Assembly (NCBI GenBank): GCA_945867755.1
Contig: CAMBJN010000007.1
Coordinates: 1 to 22,184 of the forward strand
Direction: 5' to 3'
Source of the DNA: Polynucleobacter meluiroseus
Lineage (GTDB): Bacteria; Pseudomonadota; Gammaproteobacteria; Burkholderiales; Burkholderiaceae
Length of the DNA: 22,184 nt
A program made the position numbers and the translations under genes. Below the pieces are notes generated by a model. It searched no databases. It saw nothing but the letters and a program-made list of their open reading frames with translations, and had not been told where the DNA came from. Below, piece after piece: positions 14,085-21,300 of this stretch (its first letter is position 1; every line of letters begins with the position of its first letter).

Positions 14085-14699
14085 ATGAACCAAGATCAAA
14101 TCACAGCAAAAATGACAGAAATCCAAGGCGAGAGCTTGAACACAGCATTCGCATTGAGCACAAAAGCAATCGAGCGCGCTCAAGAATTGGCTGACTTAAA
14201 CTTCACAGCAACTAAAGAAGTGTTTGTAGAAGCTCAAGACGGTTTAGAGCAAGCTTTGACAGTTAAAGATCCACAAGCGTTTGTTTCATATGTACAGAGC
14301 GACGCATTGGCACCTTTGGGTAATAAGCTAGCTGCTCATCAGCGCGCAGTAGCGAAGATTGTTCGCGAAGGTCAAGTTGAGTTGGCAGAAGTTGCTGAAG
14401 CTCAATTAGAGCAGTTCCAAGAAGGCGTACAAAACTGGGTAAATACTTTTGCAGCAAATGCACCAGCTGGTTCAGATGTATTTGTTAATGCATTGAAAAC
14501 TTCTGTTGGTACAGCATTGCAAGGTTTCGAGCAATTCCAAGCTGCTGCTAAAGAAGCTGCTGCTGTTGCTGAAGCAAATGCAGAGCAAGCTGTTGAAGCA
14601 ATTCAAGGTTTTGCTAAGCAAGCTAAATCTACAACTGCTAAGCCTGCAACACGTGCATCAGCTGTTAAGAAGCCAGTTGCTCGTCGCGGTCGTAAGTAA
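14085..14699 (+). CDS. phaP: Phasin (polyhydroxyalkanoate granule-coating protein)
   Basis: Amphipathic protein that coats storage-polyester granules. From the ATG at 14085 (GGAG at 14076-14079, five bases upstream) it has 204 residues, normal for Burkholderiales phasins. It is nearly all helix-forming, rich in Ala, Gln and Glu, with the family pattern of LADLNFTATKEVFVEAQDGL, then VQSDALAPLGNKLAAHQRAV, then WVNTFAANAPAGSDVFVNAL. The last 25 residues are basic and rich in Ala, Lys and Arg (ending RRGRK), which may let it touch DNA or other granule proteins, as such tails do in some phasins. A longer reading from 14037 starts within the operator region and is rejected. Codons are strongly biased to a few choices, fitting high expression. 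Confidence 0.9.
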   Translation: MNQDQITAKMTEIQGESLNTAFALSTKAIERAQELADLNFTATKEVFVEAQDGLEQALTVKDPQAFVSYVQSDALAPLGNKLAAHQRAVAKIVREGQVELAEVAEAQLEQFQEGVQNWVNTFAANAPAGSDVFVNALKTSVGTALQGFEQFQAAAKEAAAVAEANAEQAVEAIQGFAKQAKSTTAKPATRASAVKKPVARRGRK

Positions 14700-14710
14700 T
14701 ACGCGATAAA

Positions 14711-14730
14711 ACTAGTTCTTAAGGACTGGT
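14711..14730 (+). repeat. First hairpin of the phasin 3' region
   Basis: ACTAGTTC pairs with GGACTGGT (two G-T wobbles) around TTAA, 12 bases after the phasin stop. It is the first of three consecutive hairpins before transcription ends. Confidence 0.45.
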
Positions 14731-14734
14731 TGAT

Positions 14735-14748
14735 GCTCTGAAAAGAGC
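14735..14748 (+). repeat. Second hairpin of the phasin 3' region (GAAA tetraloop)
   Basis: GCTCT and AGAGC pair around GAAA, a GNRA tetraloop in RNA. It sits four bases after the first hairpin and six before the terminator stem. Confidence 0.45.
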
Positions 14749-14754
14749 GCAGTC

Positions 14755-14791
14755 AATAAAAAACCCGCATGATGAATGCGGGTTTTTTATT
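14755..14791. terminator. Bidirectional intrinsic terminator between phaP and rmuC
   Basis: AATAAAAAACCCGCAT and ATGCGGGTTTTTTATT are perfectly complementary over 16 bases around GATGA. The A-run and T-run on either side make it usable for phaP on the + strand and for rmuC, which ends at 14833, on the - strand. Confidence 0.93.
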
Positions 14792-14832
14792 GAGTATTAG
14801 AAAGTCAACAAGAAGATTTAAGCAGTAATGAC

Positions 14833-16032
14833 TTATTCATCGTCATCAGCAAAATCAGTTAATTTAGACGGTAGTGATTTATTGGGTTTAACACCCAGCT
14901 TTTTAACATTCTCAGCCGTGCGTATCAAATTACCACGCCCAGTTTTTAGCTTACCAACCGCATCTGTATAACTAATTTGAGCTTGCTCCAAGCGTAGGCC
15001 AACTTTATCTAAGTCTTCAACAAATCCAACAAACTTGTCATAAAGAGAGGCGCATTGACGGGCAATTTCTTGAGCATTGCGGTTCTGGTGTTCCTGGCGC
15101 CATAGGTGAGCGACCGTTCTAACGGTTGCCAATAAAGTGCTTGGACAAACAATCACAATGTTCTTTTTAAGTGCTTCTTGATAAATATCAGGCGCATGGC
15201 GCATCGCTGCCAAAAAGGCTGGCTCAATCGGAATGAACATCAAGACAAAATCAATCGAGCCAACCCCATAAAGGTCTTGGTAGTTCTTTGCCGACAGGCC
15301 TTGAATATGTTGTTTCATAGATAAAACGTGGCTGTTCAGTTCAGCCGTTTTAACTGCTTCATCATCCGCCTGAATATAACGCGTATAAGCCGTGATAGAA
15401 ACCTTGCTATCAATCACCAAGTGCTTAGACTCAGGTAAACGAATCACCACGTCTGGTTGAAGTCTGGACCCATCGCTGATGGTTTGTGTATCTTGAACAA
15501 GATACTCTTCACCTTTGCGCAATCCTGAGTTTTCTAAAATGGTTTCTAAAACCAATTCACCCCAATCACCTTGGGTTTTAGATTCGCCTTTGAGGGCATT
15601 GGTCAGCGCACGAGTTTCATCGGTCATGCGCAGGTTAAGGCCGGCAAGTTTTTCAACCTCTTGCTTTAAAGCAAAGCGCTCACGAGCTTCAGATTGATAA
15701 GTTTCATCCACTTGTTTGCGAAAGTCGGTGAGCTTTTCTTGAAGTGGTTTTAAGAGAATATCAAGGTTTTGCTGGTTTTGTTCAGCAAAGCGCTTGGACT
15801 TTTCTTCCAGAATTTCATTGGCAAGATTTTTAAACTGATCAGAAAGAACAGTCTTTGCTTCTTGAGCAGTTTGTGCAAGCGTGGCTAGTTTGTCAGCGCT
15901 TTGTCGTCGTTCAGCGGCTAATTCAGTTTCAGCTTTGACTCTGGCCTGGCTTTGTTGCCAGGCGTAGTAAAGACTGATGAGCGCAATAAGGCAAAAAAGA
16001 GCGAGTAAAAGAAAAGCGATTGTTGTGTCCAT
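14833..16032 (-). CDS. rmuC: RmuC-family protein (putative recombination-limiting factor)
   Basis: RmuC family, linked in E. coli to limiting recombination at inverted repeats; its biochemistry is not well known. The 399-residue protein has one N-terminal transmembrane helix (residues 5-24), a long charged Ala/Gln/Glu/Lys coiled-coil to about 145, and then the RmuC domain. That domain is marked by QGDWGELVLETILENSGL (154-171) and the nuclease-like stretch DVVIRLPESKHLVIDSKVS. It is shorter than E. coli RmuC, mainly at the C-terminus, which here ends in an acidic FADDDE. It lies downstream of grxD on the same strand, with an inverted repeat in the 72-base gap. No clear Shine-Dalgarno precedes the ATG. 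Confidence 0.92.
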   Translation of the reverse strand: MDTTIAFLLLALFCLIALISLYYAWQQSQARVKAETELAAERRQSADKLATLAQTAQEAKTVLSDQFKNLANEILEEKSKRFAEQNQQNLDILLKPLQEKLTDFRKQVDETYQSEARERFALKQEVEKLAGLNLRMTDETRALTNALKGESKTQGDWGELVLETILENSGLRKGEEYLVQDTQTISDGSRLQPDVVIRLPESKHLVIDSKVSITAYTRYIQADDEAVKTAELNSHVLSMKQHIQGLSAKNYQDLYGVGSIDFVLMFIPIEPAFLAAMRHAPDIYQEALKKNIVIVCPSTLLATVRTVAHLWRQEHQNRNAQEIARQCASLYDKFVGFVEDLDKVGLRLEQAQISYTDAVGKLKTGRGNLIRTAENVKKLGVKPNKSLPSKLTDFADDDE

Positions 16033-16051
16033 ATCGCTATGCTAAACCAAT

Positions 16052-16074
16052 GCTAGCTCTTCATGAGAGCTAGC
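16052..16074. repeat. Inverted repeat between grxD and rmuC
   Basis: GCTAGCTCT and AGAGCTAGC are perfectly complementary over nine bases around TCATG. Downstream of grxD on the - strand it is followed by ATTGGTTT rather than a clean T-run, so it may be a weak terminator, a 3'-end stabiliser or a processing site. Confidence 0.45.
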
Positions 16075-16104
16075 CTTTAAATAAATACATATGAGTCTTA
16101 TGAC

Positions 16105-16413
16105 TTAGGCTTTTAGCAGTTGTTGCAATTCACCACTTTGGTACATTTCAGTCATGATGTCAGAGCCCCCGACAAACTCGCCATTGACATACAGCTGAGG
16201 GATGGTTGGCCAGTTAGCAAATTCTTTGATGCCTTCGCGAATGTCTTGATCTTCTAAAACATTAACAGTGTGTGGCTTGTCCACACCGCAAGCTTGCAAA
16301 ATTTGGATGGCTCTTCCTGAGAAGCCGCATTGTGGAAATTGAGCATTGCCCTTCATGAATAAAACAACGGGGTTGCTTTCAACGATTTCTTTGATTTGTG
16401 CTTGTGTGTCCAT
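16105..16413 (-). CDS. grxD: Monothiol glutaredoxin, CGFS type
   Basis: Small iron-sulfur cluster carrier and iron sensor partner, 102 residues. The active site is CGFS at 29-32, preceded by K21 of the FMKG motif. WPTIPQLYV carries the conserved cis-proline and GGSDIMTEM the glutathione-binding loop, all typical of Grx4/GrxD. AAGGAAG just upstream (16418-16424, - strand) is the best ribosome site on this strand. It lies 27 bases after prmC, the expected end of the hemA-prfA-prmC-grxD run in Burkholderiales, and should share their transcript. Confidence 0.95.
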   Translation of the reverse strand: MDTQAQIKEIVESNPVVLFMKGNAQFPQCGFSGRAIQILQACGVDKPHTVNVLEDQDIREGIKEFANWPTIPQLYVNGEFVGGSDIMTEMYQSGELQQLLKA

Positions 16414-16440
16414 GATACTTCCTTATGTAGATGTCTTATT

Positions 16441-17310
16441 TTAGCCAAGCTTAACAGACGCCGCTCGATTAGCCGATGCTGCTCGCCAAATACCCGCAAG
16501 ATCTTGGTGGGCTTTGATGTTGATGTAGTTTTGTTCTTGCAATAGCTCGCAAACTTCTTTGGATTGATCAAAGCCATGCTCGACCAAGATCAAGCCATCG
16601 GTATTTAAAAAAGTGGCAGCCTCTTTAAAAATGCTTCTGTATGCCATCAAGCCGTCATGGTCATCTGTGAGGGCAGATACTGGTTCAAAGCGTAAATCGC
16701 CCTGGCTTAGATGGATGTCATCATGACGAATGTAGGGTGGGTTGCTCACAATCACATCAAATGGGTATTCTTCAACTGGGAGTGCTGTGGCTAGATCATC
16801 AAACCAATTGGATTGAATAAACTTCACTGAATTGAGATTTAAAAGGCGGGCGTTTTCTTGGGCAATCTTGAGTGCTTCAGCACTGATGTCCACGCAAGTC
16901 ACCTGTGAGTTGGGGAGGTTCTTGGCCAGGGCCAAGCCAATCGCACCACTGCCTGTTCCCAAATCTAAAATCTTTGAAAGCTTCTTGCCGGATGCTTGAA
17001 CAAAATCAATCACCAGCTCAACCAAGAGTTCTGTTTCAGGTCTTGGGATTAAAACGCCAGGGGCAACTTTAAGTTCAATATTAAAAAACTCTTTTTTACC
17101 AATCAGATAAGCCACGGGATGACCCTCGGCACGCAGCTTTTCTAATGCCACCCATTCTTCAAGCAAGGGTTGGGGTAATTGATCTGTGTCGCGACTGATC
17201 ATTGCAGACTTTGGCCAATTTAAATGCTTGTTGATCAGATGAGCCAATAAAGCTTTGGCATCCACTTTGTCTAAAGTACTTTTTTTAAGAAGTTGCTGAA
17301 TGGTTGACAC
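16441..17310 (-). CDS. prmC: Release factor glutamine methyltransferase (GTG start)
   Basis: SAM-dependent enzyme that methylates the glutamine of the GGQ motif in release factors, here most obviously the neighbour PrfA. It has 289 residues: a helical N-terminal substrate-binding domain to about 85, then a Rossmann methyltransferase domain with DLGTGSG (116-122) and the catalytic NPPY (190-193). The start is GTG at 17308-17310; a stop codon lies in frame just upstream, so no longer ATG form exists, and the N-terminus (STIQQLLKKS) is normal for the family. There is no strong Shine-Dalgarno. The 26-base gap after prfA suggests coupled translation. Confidence 0.94.
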   Translation of the reverse strand: MSTIQQLLKKSTLDKVDAKALLAHLINKHLNWPKSAMISRDTDQLPQPLLEEWVALEKLRAEGHPVAYLIGKKEFFNIELKVAPGVLIPRPETELLVELVIDFVQASGKKLSKILDLGTGSGAIGLALAKNLPNSQVTCVDISAEALKIAQENARLLNLNSVKFIQSNWFDDLATALPVEEYPFDVIVSNPPYIRHDDIHLSQGDLRFEPVSALTDDHDGLMAYRSIFKEAATFLNTDGLILVEHGFDQSKEVCELLQEQNYINIKAHQDLAGIWRAASANRAASVKLG

Positions 17311-17336
17311 TAAAAAGATTGATCAATTCTGATGAT

Positions 17337-18416
17337 TTAAATATCACCCAAGCTGGCCAATAACTCAGCTTGGTGCTCGGCAGACAATGCGTTCAAGAGA
17401 TCTTGAATGTCACCATCCATCATGGCGTCAATCTTGTAAAGAGTGAGGTTGATGCGGTGATCGGTGATCCGTCCTTGAGGGAAGTTATAGGTGCGGATAC
17501 GATCACTGCGGTCACCGGAGCCGACCAAGCTCTTGCGAGTTTCCGCTTCTTTGTCGTGGGCCGCGCGACGCTTCGCGTCCATGATTCTTGAGATGAGCAC
17601 TTTTATGGCTTGATCTTTGTTGCGGTGTTGACTGCGATCATCTTGGCATTCCACCACGGTACCGGTTGGGATGTGGGTGATACGCACCGCAGAGTCTGTT
17701 TTGTTGATGTGCTGACCGCCCGCGCCAGAGGCCCTGAATGTGTCAATGCGTAAATCAGCGGGATTGATTTCAATATCGTTGATTTCATCGGCTTCAGGCA
17801 TCACTGCCACCGTGCAGGCTGATGTGTGTATGCGCCCCTGAGTTTCTGTTTGAGGCACGCGTTGAACACGATGACCACCTGATTCAAATTTGAGTTTTGA
17901 AAAAGCGCTTTGTCCAACAATGCGCAAAATAACTTCTTTGTAACCACCCAAGTCTGATTCTGAAGCGCTCACCACTTCAACTTGCCAACGTTGTCTTTCG
18001 GCAAAGCGCGTGTACATCCTGAATAAGTCAGCAGCGAATAAAGCGCTTTCATCCCCGCCTGTTCCCGCACGAATTTCCAAAAAGATATTTTTGTCATCAT
18101 TGGGATCTTTAGGTAATAGCAGGTGCTGCAAATCAGCTTGCATGTTTTCCATGCGTTCTTTGGCAGATTTAAGCTCTTCTTCTGCAAAGTTTTTCATTTC
18201 AGGATCTGCTTGCATCGCTAAAGCCGCTTGCTCATCAGCTTCTGCTTGGAGGAATAGCTGAAATTGTTCGACAACAGGAGATATCTCCGCATGCTCACGA
18301 TTGAGTTTGCGGTACTGATCCATGTCCTTGGTAATTTCTTCCTGGACTAACAATGAATTGAGTTCTGCGAGCCTGGCATCTAATTGCTCAAGCTTCGCTT
18401 TCATGCTTGGTTTCAT
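17337..18416 (-). CDS. prfA: Peptide chain release factor 1
   Basis: Reads UAA and UAG stop codons and triggers peptide release. It has 359 residues, the usual length. GGQ lies at 233-235, numbering identical to E. coli, followed by HINKTDSAVR. The stop-codon-reading tripeptide PxT is PQT at 188-190 (DNA 17847-17855), where I expect PAT or PVT. The surrounding GGHRVQRV and GRIHTSACTVAVMPE are intact, so this is a true RF1 and not RF2 (SPF). The ATG abuts the hemA stop (TAG then ATG), so the two are translationally coupled, and PrmC, its modifying enzyme, follows. Confidence 0.97.
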   Translation of the reverse strand: MKPSMKAKLEQLDARLAELNSLLVQEEITKDMDQYRKLNREHAEISPVVEQFQLFLQAEADEQAALAMQADPEMKNFAEEELKSAKERMENMQADLQHLLLPKDPNDDKNIFLEIRAGTGGDESALFAADLFRMYTRFAERQRWQVEVVSASESDLGGYKEVILRIVGQSAFSKLKFESGGHRVQRVPQTETQGRIHTSACTVAVMPEADEINDIEINPADLRIDTFRASGAGGQHINKTDSAVRITHIPTGTVVECQDDRSQHRNKDQAIKVLISRIMDAKRRAAHDKEAETRKSLVGSGDRSDRIRTYNFPQGRITDHRINLTLYKIDAMMDGDIQDLLNALSAEHQAELLASLGDI

Positions 18417-19736
18417 CTATTGATTGGATTTATTTGACCGGAATAAACCCGGCAAGATTTTCATGAGCGCATCACGCTCTTCACCTTGTGCATGTTGCAA
18501 AGCGTGTAAAGAGCCATGTAAGAACTTATTGGTGAGGCCTTGGGCTAGAAGATCTAATACCACTTGCGGGTCTTCACCTTTGGCGAGTAGCTTGCGAGCA
18601 CGGTCAAGCTCGATTGAACTCAAGTCTTCGCCGCGTTGGCGCAAGTCTTGAATCAAAGGCACGGCGCCTCTGGTTTCTAACCAGTGCATGAAATGCGATA
18701 CGCGGGTTTCAATGATTGCCTCAGCTTGACCGACGGCGGCTTGACGAGAGTCTGACCCTGATTGAACAATGTCACTCAAGTCATCAACCGTGTAGAGATA
18801 CACATCGTTTAATTTACCTACTGCAGATTCAATGTCACGAGGCACTGCTAAGTCAACCATCACAACGGGGCGATGGCGACGTTGCTTGACAGCACTTTCA
18901 ACCATGCCCAAACCAATGATTGGTAGAGTGCTGGCAGTGCAAGAAATAACAATGTCAAAGTCATGCAAGCGTGTGGGCAACTCTGAGAGGCGCAAAGATT
19001 CTGTTGCCAATCCCTGTTCTGATAATTGATCAGCCAGTTCTTGGCCGCGCTCTAGGGTGCGATTGGCCACAGCCATTAATTTTGGTTTGCGCGCTGCAAA
19101 ATGAGTGGCGCACAAATTGATCATTTCACCAGCGCCGATGAATAAAACTTTTTGATCAGAAACGCTTTCAAAAATTCTTTCAGACAATCGTACTGCGGCA
19201 GCTGCCATTGAAATGGAGTGGGCCCCAATTTCAGTAGTGCCACGAACCTCTTTGGCTACCTGAAAAGTTTTTTGAAAAAGTTGATTGAGGTAAGTACCCA
19301 AAAACCCAGCTTCATCAGCAGAGCGCACAGCATCTTTTAACTGCCCCAGAATTTGTGTTTCGCCAACCACCATGGAATCTAAACCGCAGGCCACTCTGAA
19401 CGCGTGACGAACAGCAAGAGATTGTGGCAAGACATAAACGTGAGGCATTAAATCTTGGTGATCGATGCCTCGAGATTTGGCTAGCCAGTCAATCGCACTT
19501 TTCTTCAGTAAAGAAGATTGCTGGTCAGCGTGTTCGTCATTGGCAACACAATACAATTCTGTTCTGTTGCAAGTGGATAAGATCGTTGCTTCTGGCAAAT
19601 CTGTTTCAGATACACTGGCCAAATGATCTTTCAGATGATGCAAGGCAGGTTGAATCATCTCAGGTGTGAATGCCACCTGCTCACGCACCTGAATCGGTGC
19701 GGTGTGATGATTAATGCCTAATGTCAAAATCTGCAT
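18417..19736 (-). CDS. hemA: Glutamyl-tRNA reductase
   Basis: First committed enzyme of the C5 heme pathway: reduces glutamyl-tRNA to glutamate-1-semialdehyde with NADPH. It has 439 residues. The catalytic domain starts LGINHHTAP and carries the nucleophile C56 in STCNRTELYC. GLDSMVVGETQILGQ follows, then the NADPH fold (FIGAGEM, about 196-202), then the helical dimer domain. No Shine-Dalgarno precedes the ATG, but a perfect TATAAT lies only six bases upstream, so the transcript may be leaderless. It is the first gene of hemA-prfA-prmC-grxD and faces the small membrane-protein gene with just 31 bases between. Confidence 0.96.
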   Translation of the reverse strand: MQILTLGINHHTAPIQVREQVAFTPEMIQPALHHLKDHLASVSETDLPEATILSTCNRTELYCVANDEHADQQSSLLKKSAIDWLAKSRGIDHQDLMPHVYVLPQSLAVRHAFRVACGLDSMVVGETQILGQLKDAVRSADEAGFLGTYLNQLFQKTFQVAKEVRGTTEIGAHSISMAAAAVRLSERIFESVSDQKVLFIGAGEMINLCATHFAARKPKLMAVANRTLERGQELADQLSEQGLATESLRLSELPTRLHDFDIVISCTASTLPIIGLGMVESAVKQRRHRPVVMVDLAVPRDIESAVGKLNDVYLYTVDDLSDIVQSGSDSRQAAVGQAEAIIETRVSHFMHWLETRGAVPLIQDLRQRGEDLSSIELDRARKLLAKGEDPQVVLDLLAQGLTNKFLHGSLHALQHAQGEERDALMKILPGLFRSNKSNQ

Positions 19737-19742
19737 AATGAA

Positions 19743-19748
19743 ATTATA
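19743..19748 (-). promoter_or_regulatory. Candidate hemA -10 box
   Basis: On the - strand TATAAT ends six bases before the hemA ATG, so the expected start site coincides with the A of the start codon. I see no good -35 hexamer 16-18 bases upstream (it reads TCATCC or similar), so the promoter would be weak or activator-dependent. Confidence 0.35.
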
Positions 19749-19767
19749 AGTTTTTCATGGAGTTAGG

Positions 19768-20028
19768 ATGAGTTTTCTAGCATTTTTAGTGTTTGGGGGA
19801 TTGGTGGGCTTAATTAGCAGCTACTTTCACCCTAAAAAACTGGGTAAAAATACATCTTTTTTTAAGCGATACGGCTGGCCAATTCTGATAGGGGTGGCCT
19901 CATCAGCGATGGCATCCATTTTGGGTCAAAGCTTGAAATTCTTTCAATCTGGGCAAGTTTTGGAGTGGTTGTCTGCAATGGTTTTTGCTATTTTCTGCGT
20001 TTTTTTGTTCAAATTAGGCCAAAAATGA
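19768..20028 (+). CDS. Small hydrophobic membrane protein, possibly GlsB/YeaQ/YmgE-like
   Basis: An 86-residue protein with three hydrophobic segments (about residues 2-19, 36-53 and 63-82) and a basic loop (HPKKLGKN and FFKRYGW) after the first. The opening FLVFGGLVGLISSYFHP resembles the FGLIAGILAKWIMPG start of the GlsB/YeaQ/YmgE (transglycosylase-associated) family, and the three-helix size fits, but the middle is not clearly alike. I would call it a divergent member at best. GGAG at 19759-19762 supports the ATG. It is divergent from hemA and single-cistron, ending ahead of phased A-tracts and a terminator. Function is unknown. Confidence 0.7.
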   Translation: MSFLAFLVFGGLVGLISSYFHPKKLGKNTSFFKRYGWPILIGVASSAMASILGQSLKFFQSGQVLEWLSAMVFAIFCVFLFKLGQK

Positions 20029-20064
20029 GCAAAAAACGGCAAAAAATAGGCAAAATTCAAAAAA
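19982..20064. other. Phased A/T-tract DNA, likely intrinsically curved
   Basis: Short T-runs and then A-runs recur at close to the helical repeat: T-runs centred near 19984, 19993 and 20003, an AAA near 20012, and A-runs of 4-6 near 20023, 20034, 20044, 20054 and 20062. The A-run part is also a degenerate tandem repeat of GGCAAAAAAT-like units. Such phasing predicts a stable bend. It covers the end of the small membrane-protein gene and the start of the gap before the terminator. Confidence 0.6.
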
Positions 20065-20108
20065 TCTGAAATTCCACTTAATTTTGCTTCATTTCGGCAA
20101 GTAAAAGT

Positions 20109-20137
20109 AAAAAGGGCTCAAATCTGAGCCCTTTTTT
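20109..20137. terminator. Bidirectional intrinsic terminator between the small membrane gene and ychF
   Basis: AAAAAGGGCTCA and TGAGCCCTTTTT pair perfectly over 12 bases around AATC, with A- and T-runs flanking. It serves the + strand gene ending at 20028 and the - strand ychF ending at 20186. Confidence 0.93.
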
Positions 20138-20185
20138 GTGGGAATTGTCTTTTTAGACCTCAGTTTGAACTTAATCAAACCCCAA

Positions 20186-21280
20186 TTAAACATTGAACAA
20201 GAAGTTCAGCACATCACCATCTTTGACCACGTATTCTTTGCCTTCAGCGCGCATCTTGCCAGCCTCTTTTGCACCGGTTTCACCTTTAAGGGCGACGAAA
20301 TCGTCAAAAGCAATGGTTTGCGCACGAATAAAACCACGCTCAAAGTCAGTATGAATCACGCCCGCTGCTTGAGGGGCTGTGTCACCAATGCGAATCGTCC
20401 AAGCACGAACTTCCTTAACACCGGCTGTGAAATAAGTTTGCAGACCAAGTAGGCCAAAGCCGGCTCTGATCACGCGATCAAGACCTGGTTCATCCATGCC
20501 CATATCACTTAAGAATTCTTTTTTATCGGCATCCTCAAGCTCTGCAATCTCTGCTTCGATGGCAGCGCATACAGCCACCACAGGAGCTTTTTCAAGGGCA
20601 GCATGAGCTTTGACCACATCAAGATGAGGATTGTTCTCAAAGCCATCTTCTTTGACGTTAGCAACGTACATCACCGGTTTGGCAGTGATGAGACAGAAGG
20701 GTTTTAAGAGCGCCAAATCTTCTTCGCTTAGACCCATGGCGCGCACGGGTTTGGCTTCATTGAGTTGAGCTTGTACTTTGGCCAATAAAGGAGCCAAAGC
20801 GTTGGCCTCTTTGTCATTGCCTGATTTAGCCGCCTTTGAATAACGTGAGTAGGCTTTATCAACTGTGCTCAAGTCTGCCAGTGCTAATTCAGTATCGATC
20901 ACGCCAATATCTGAAATTGGATCGACCCTGCCGGCGACGTGGATCACGTTGCCATCTTCAAAACAGCGAACCACATGGGTGATGGCATCGGTCTCTCGAA
21001 TATTGGCCAAGAACTGGTTGCCCAGACCCTCACCTTTCGAGGCACCGGCTACCAAGCCAGCAATGTCCACGAACTCAACCACGGCGGGCAAAATACGTTC
21101 AGGTTTAACAATTTCCGCTAATTGAGCCAAGCGATGGTCTGGAACCTCGACCACACCGACATTGGGCTCAATGGTGCAAAAAGGATAGTTCTCCGCTGCG
21201 ATGCCAGCTTTGGTAAGCGCATTAAACAGAGTTGATTTGCCGACGTTAGGCAGGCCGACGATGCCACATTTTAAAGACAT
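20186..21280 (-). CDS. ychF: Obg-family ATPase YchF
   Basis: Universal OLA1/YchF P-loop protein that binds ribosomes and prefers ATP to GTP. It has 364 residues, the typical length. G1 is GLPNVGKST (residues 9-17), the G3 region FVDIAGLVAGASKGEGLG is textbook, and the G4 position reads NVKE rather than NKxD, which is what shifts specificity to ATP. The C-terminal TGS domain begins near TYFTAGVKEVRAWTI and ends DVLNFLFNV. The start MSLKCGIVGLPNVGK is standard though no Shine-Dalgarno is visible. It is divergent from the UbiH-type gene with a 20-base gap, so both promoters must lie partly inside the opposite coding region. Confidence 0.97.
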   Translation of the reverse strand: MSLKCGIVGLPNVGKSTLFNALTKAGIAAENYPFCTIEPNVGVVEVPDHRLAQLAEIVKPERILPAVVEFVDIAGLVAGASKGEGLGNQFLANIRETDAITHVVRCFEDGNVIHVAGRVDPISDIGVIDTELALADLSTVDKAYSRYSKAAKSGNDKEANALAPLLAKVQAQLNEAKPVRAMGLSEEDLALLKPFCLITAKPVMYVANVKEDGFENNPHLDVVKAHAALEKAPVVAVCAAIEAEIAELEDADKKEFLSDMGMDEPGLDRVIRAGFGLLGLQTYFTAGVKEVRAWTIRIGDTAPQAAGVIHTDFERGFIRAQTIAFDDFVALKGETGAKEAGKMRAEGKEYVVKDGDVLNFLFNV

Positions 21281-21300
21281 AGAGCGTTATTATTCCATGT

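Noticed and set aside
16052..16074. Inverted repeat after grxD as a proven intrinsic terminator
   Set aside because: The stem is perfect, but the sequence after it on either strand is not a T-run, so I list it as a repeat only.
19982..20064. A-tract repeats as a CRISPR array or replication-origin iterons
   Set aside because: Units are about 10 bases, degenerate, with no spacers, no cas genes, no DnaA-box series and no replication gene nearby.
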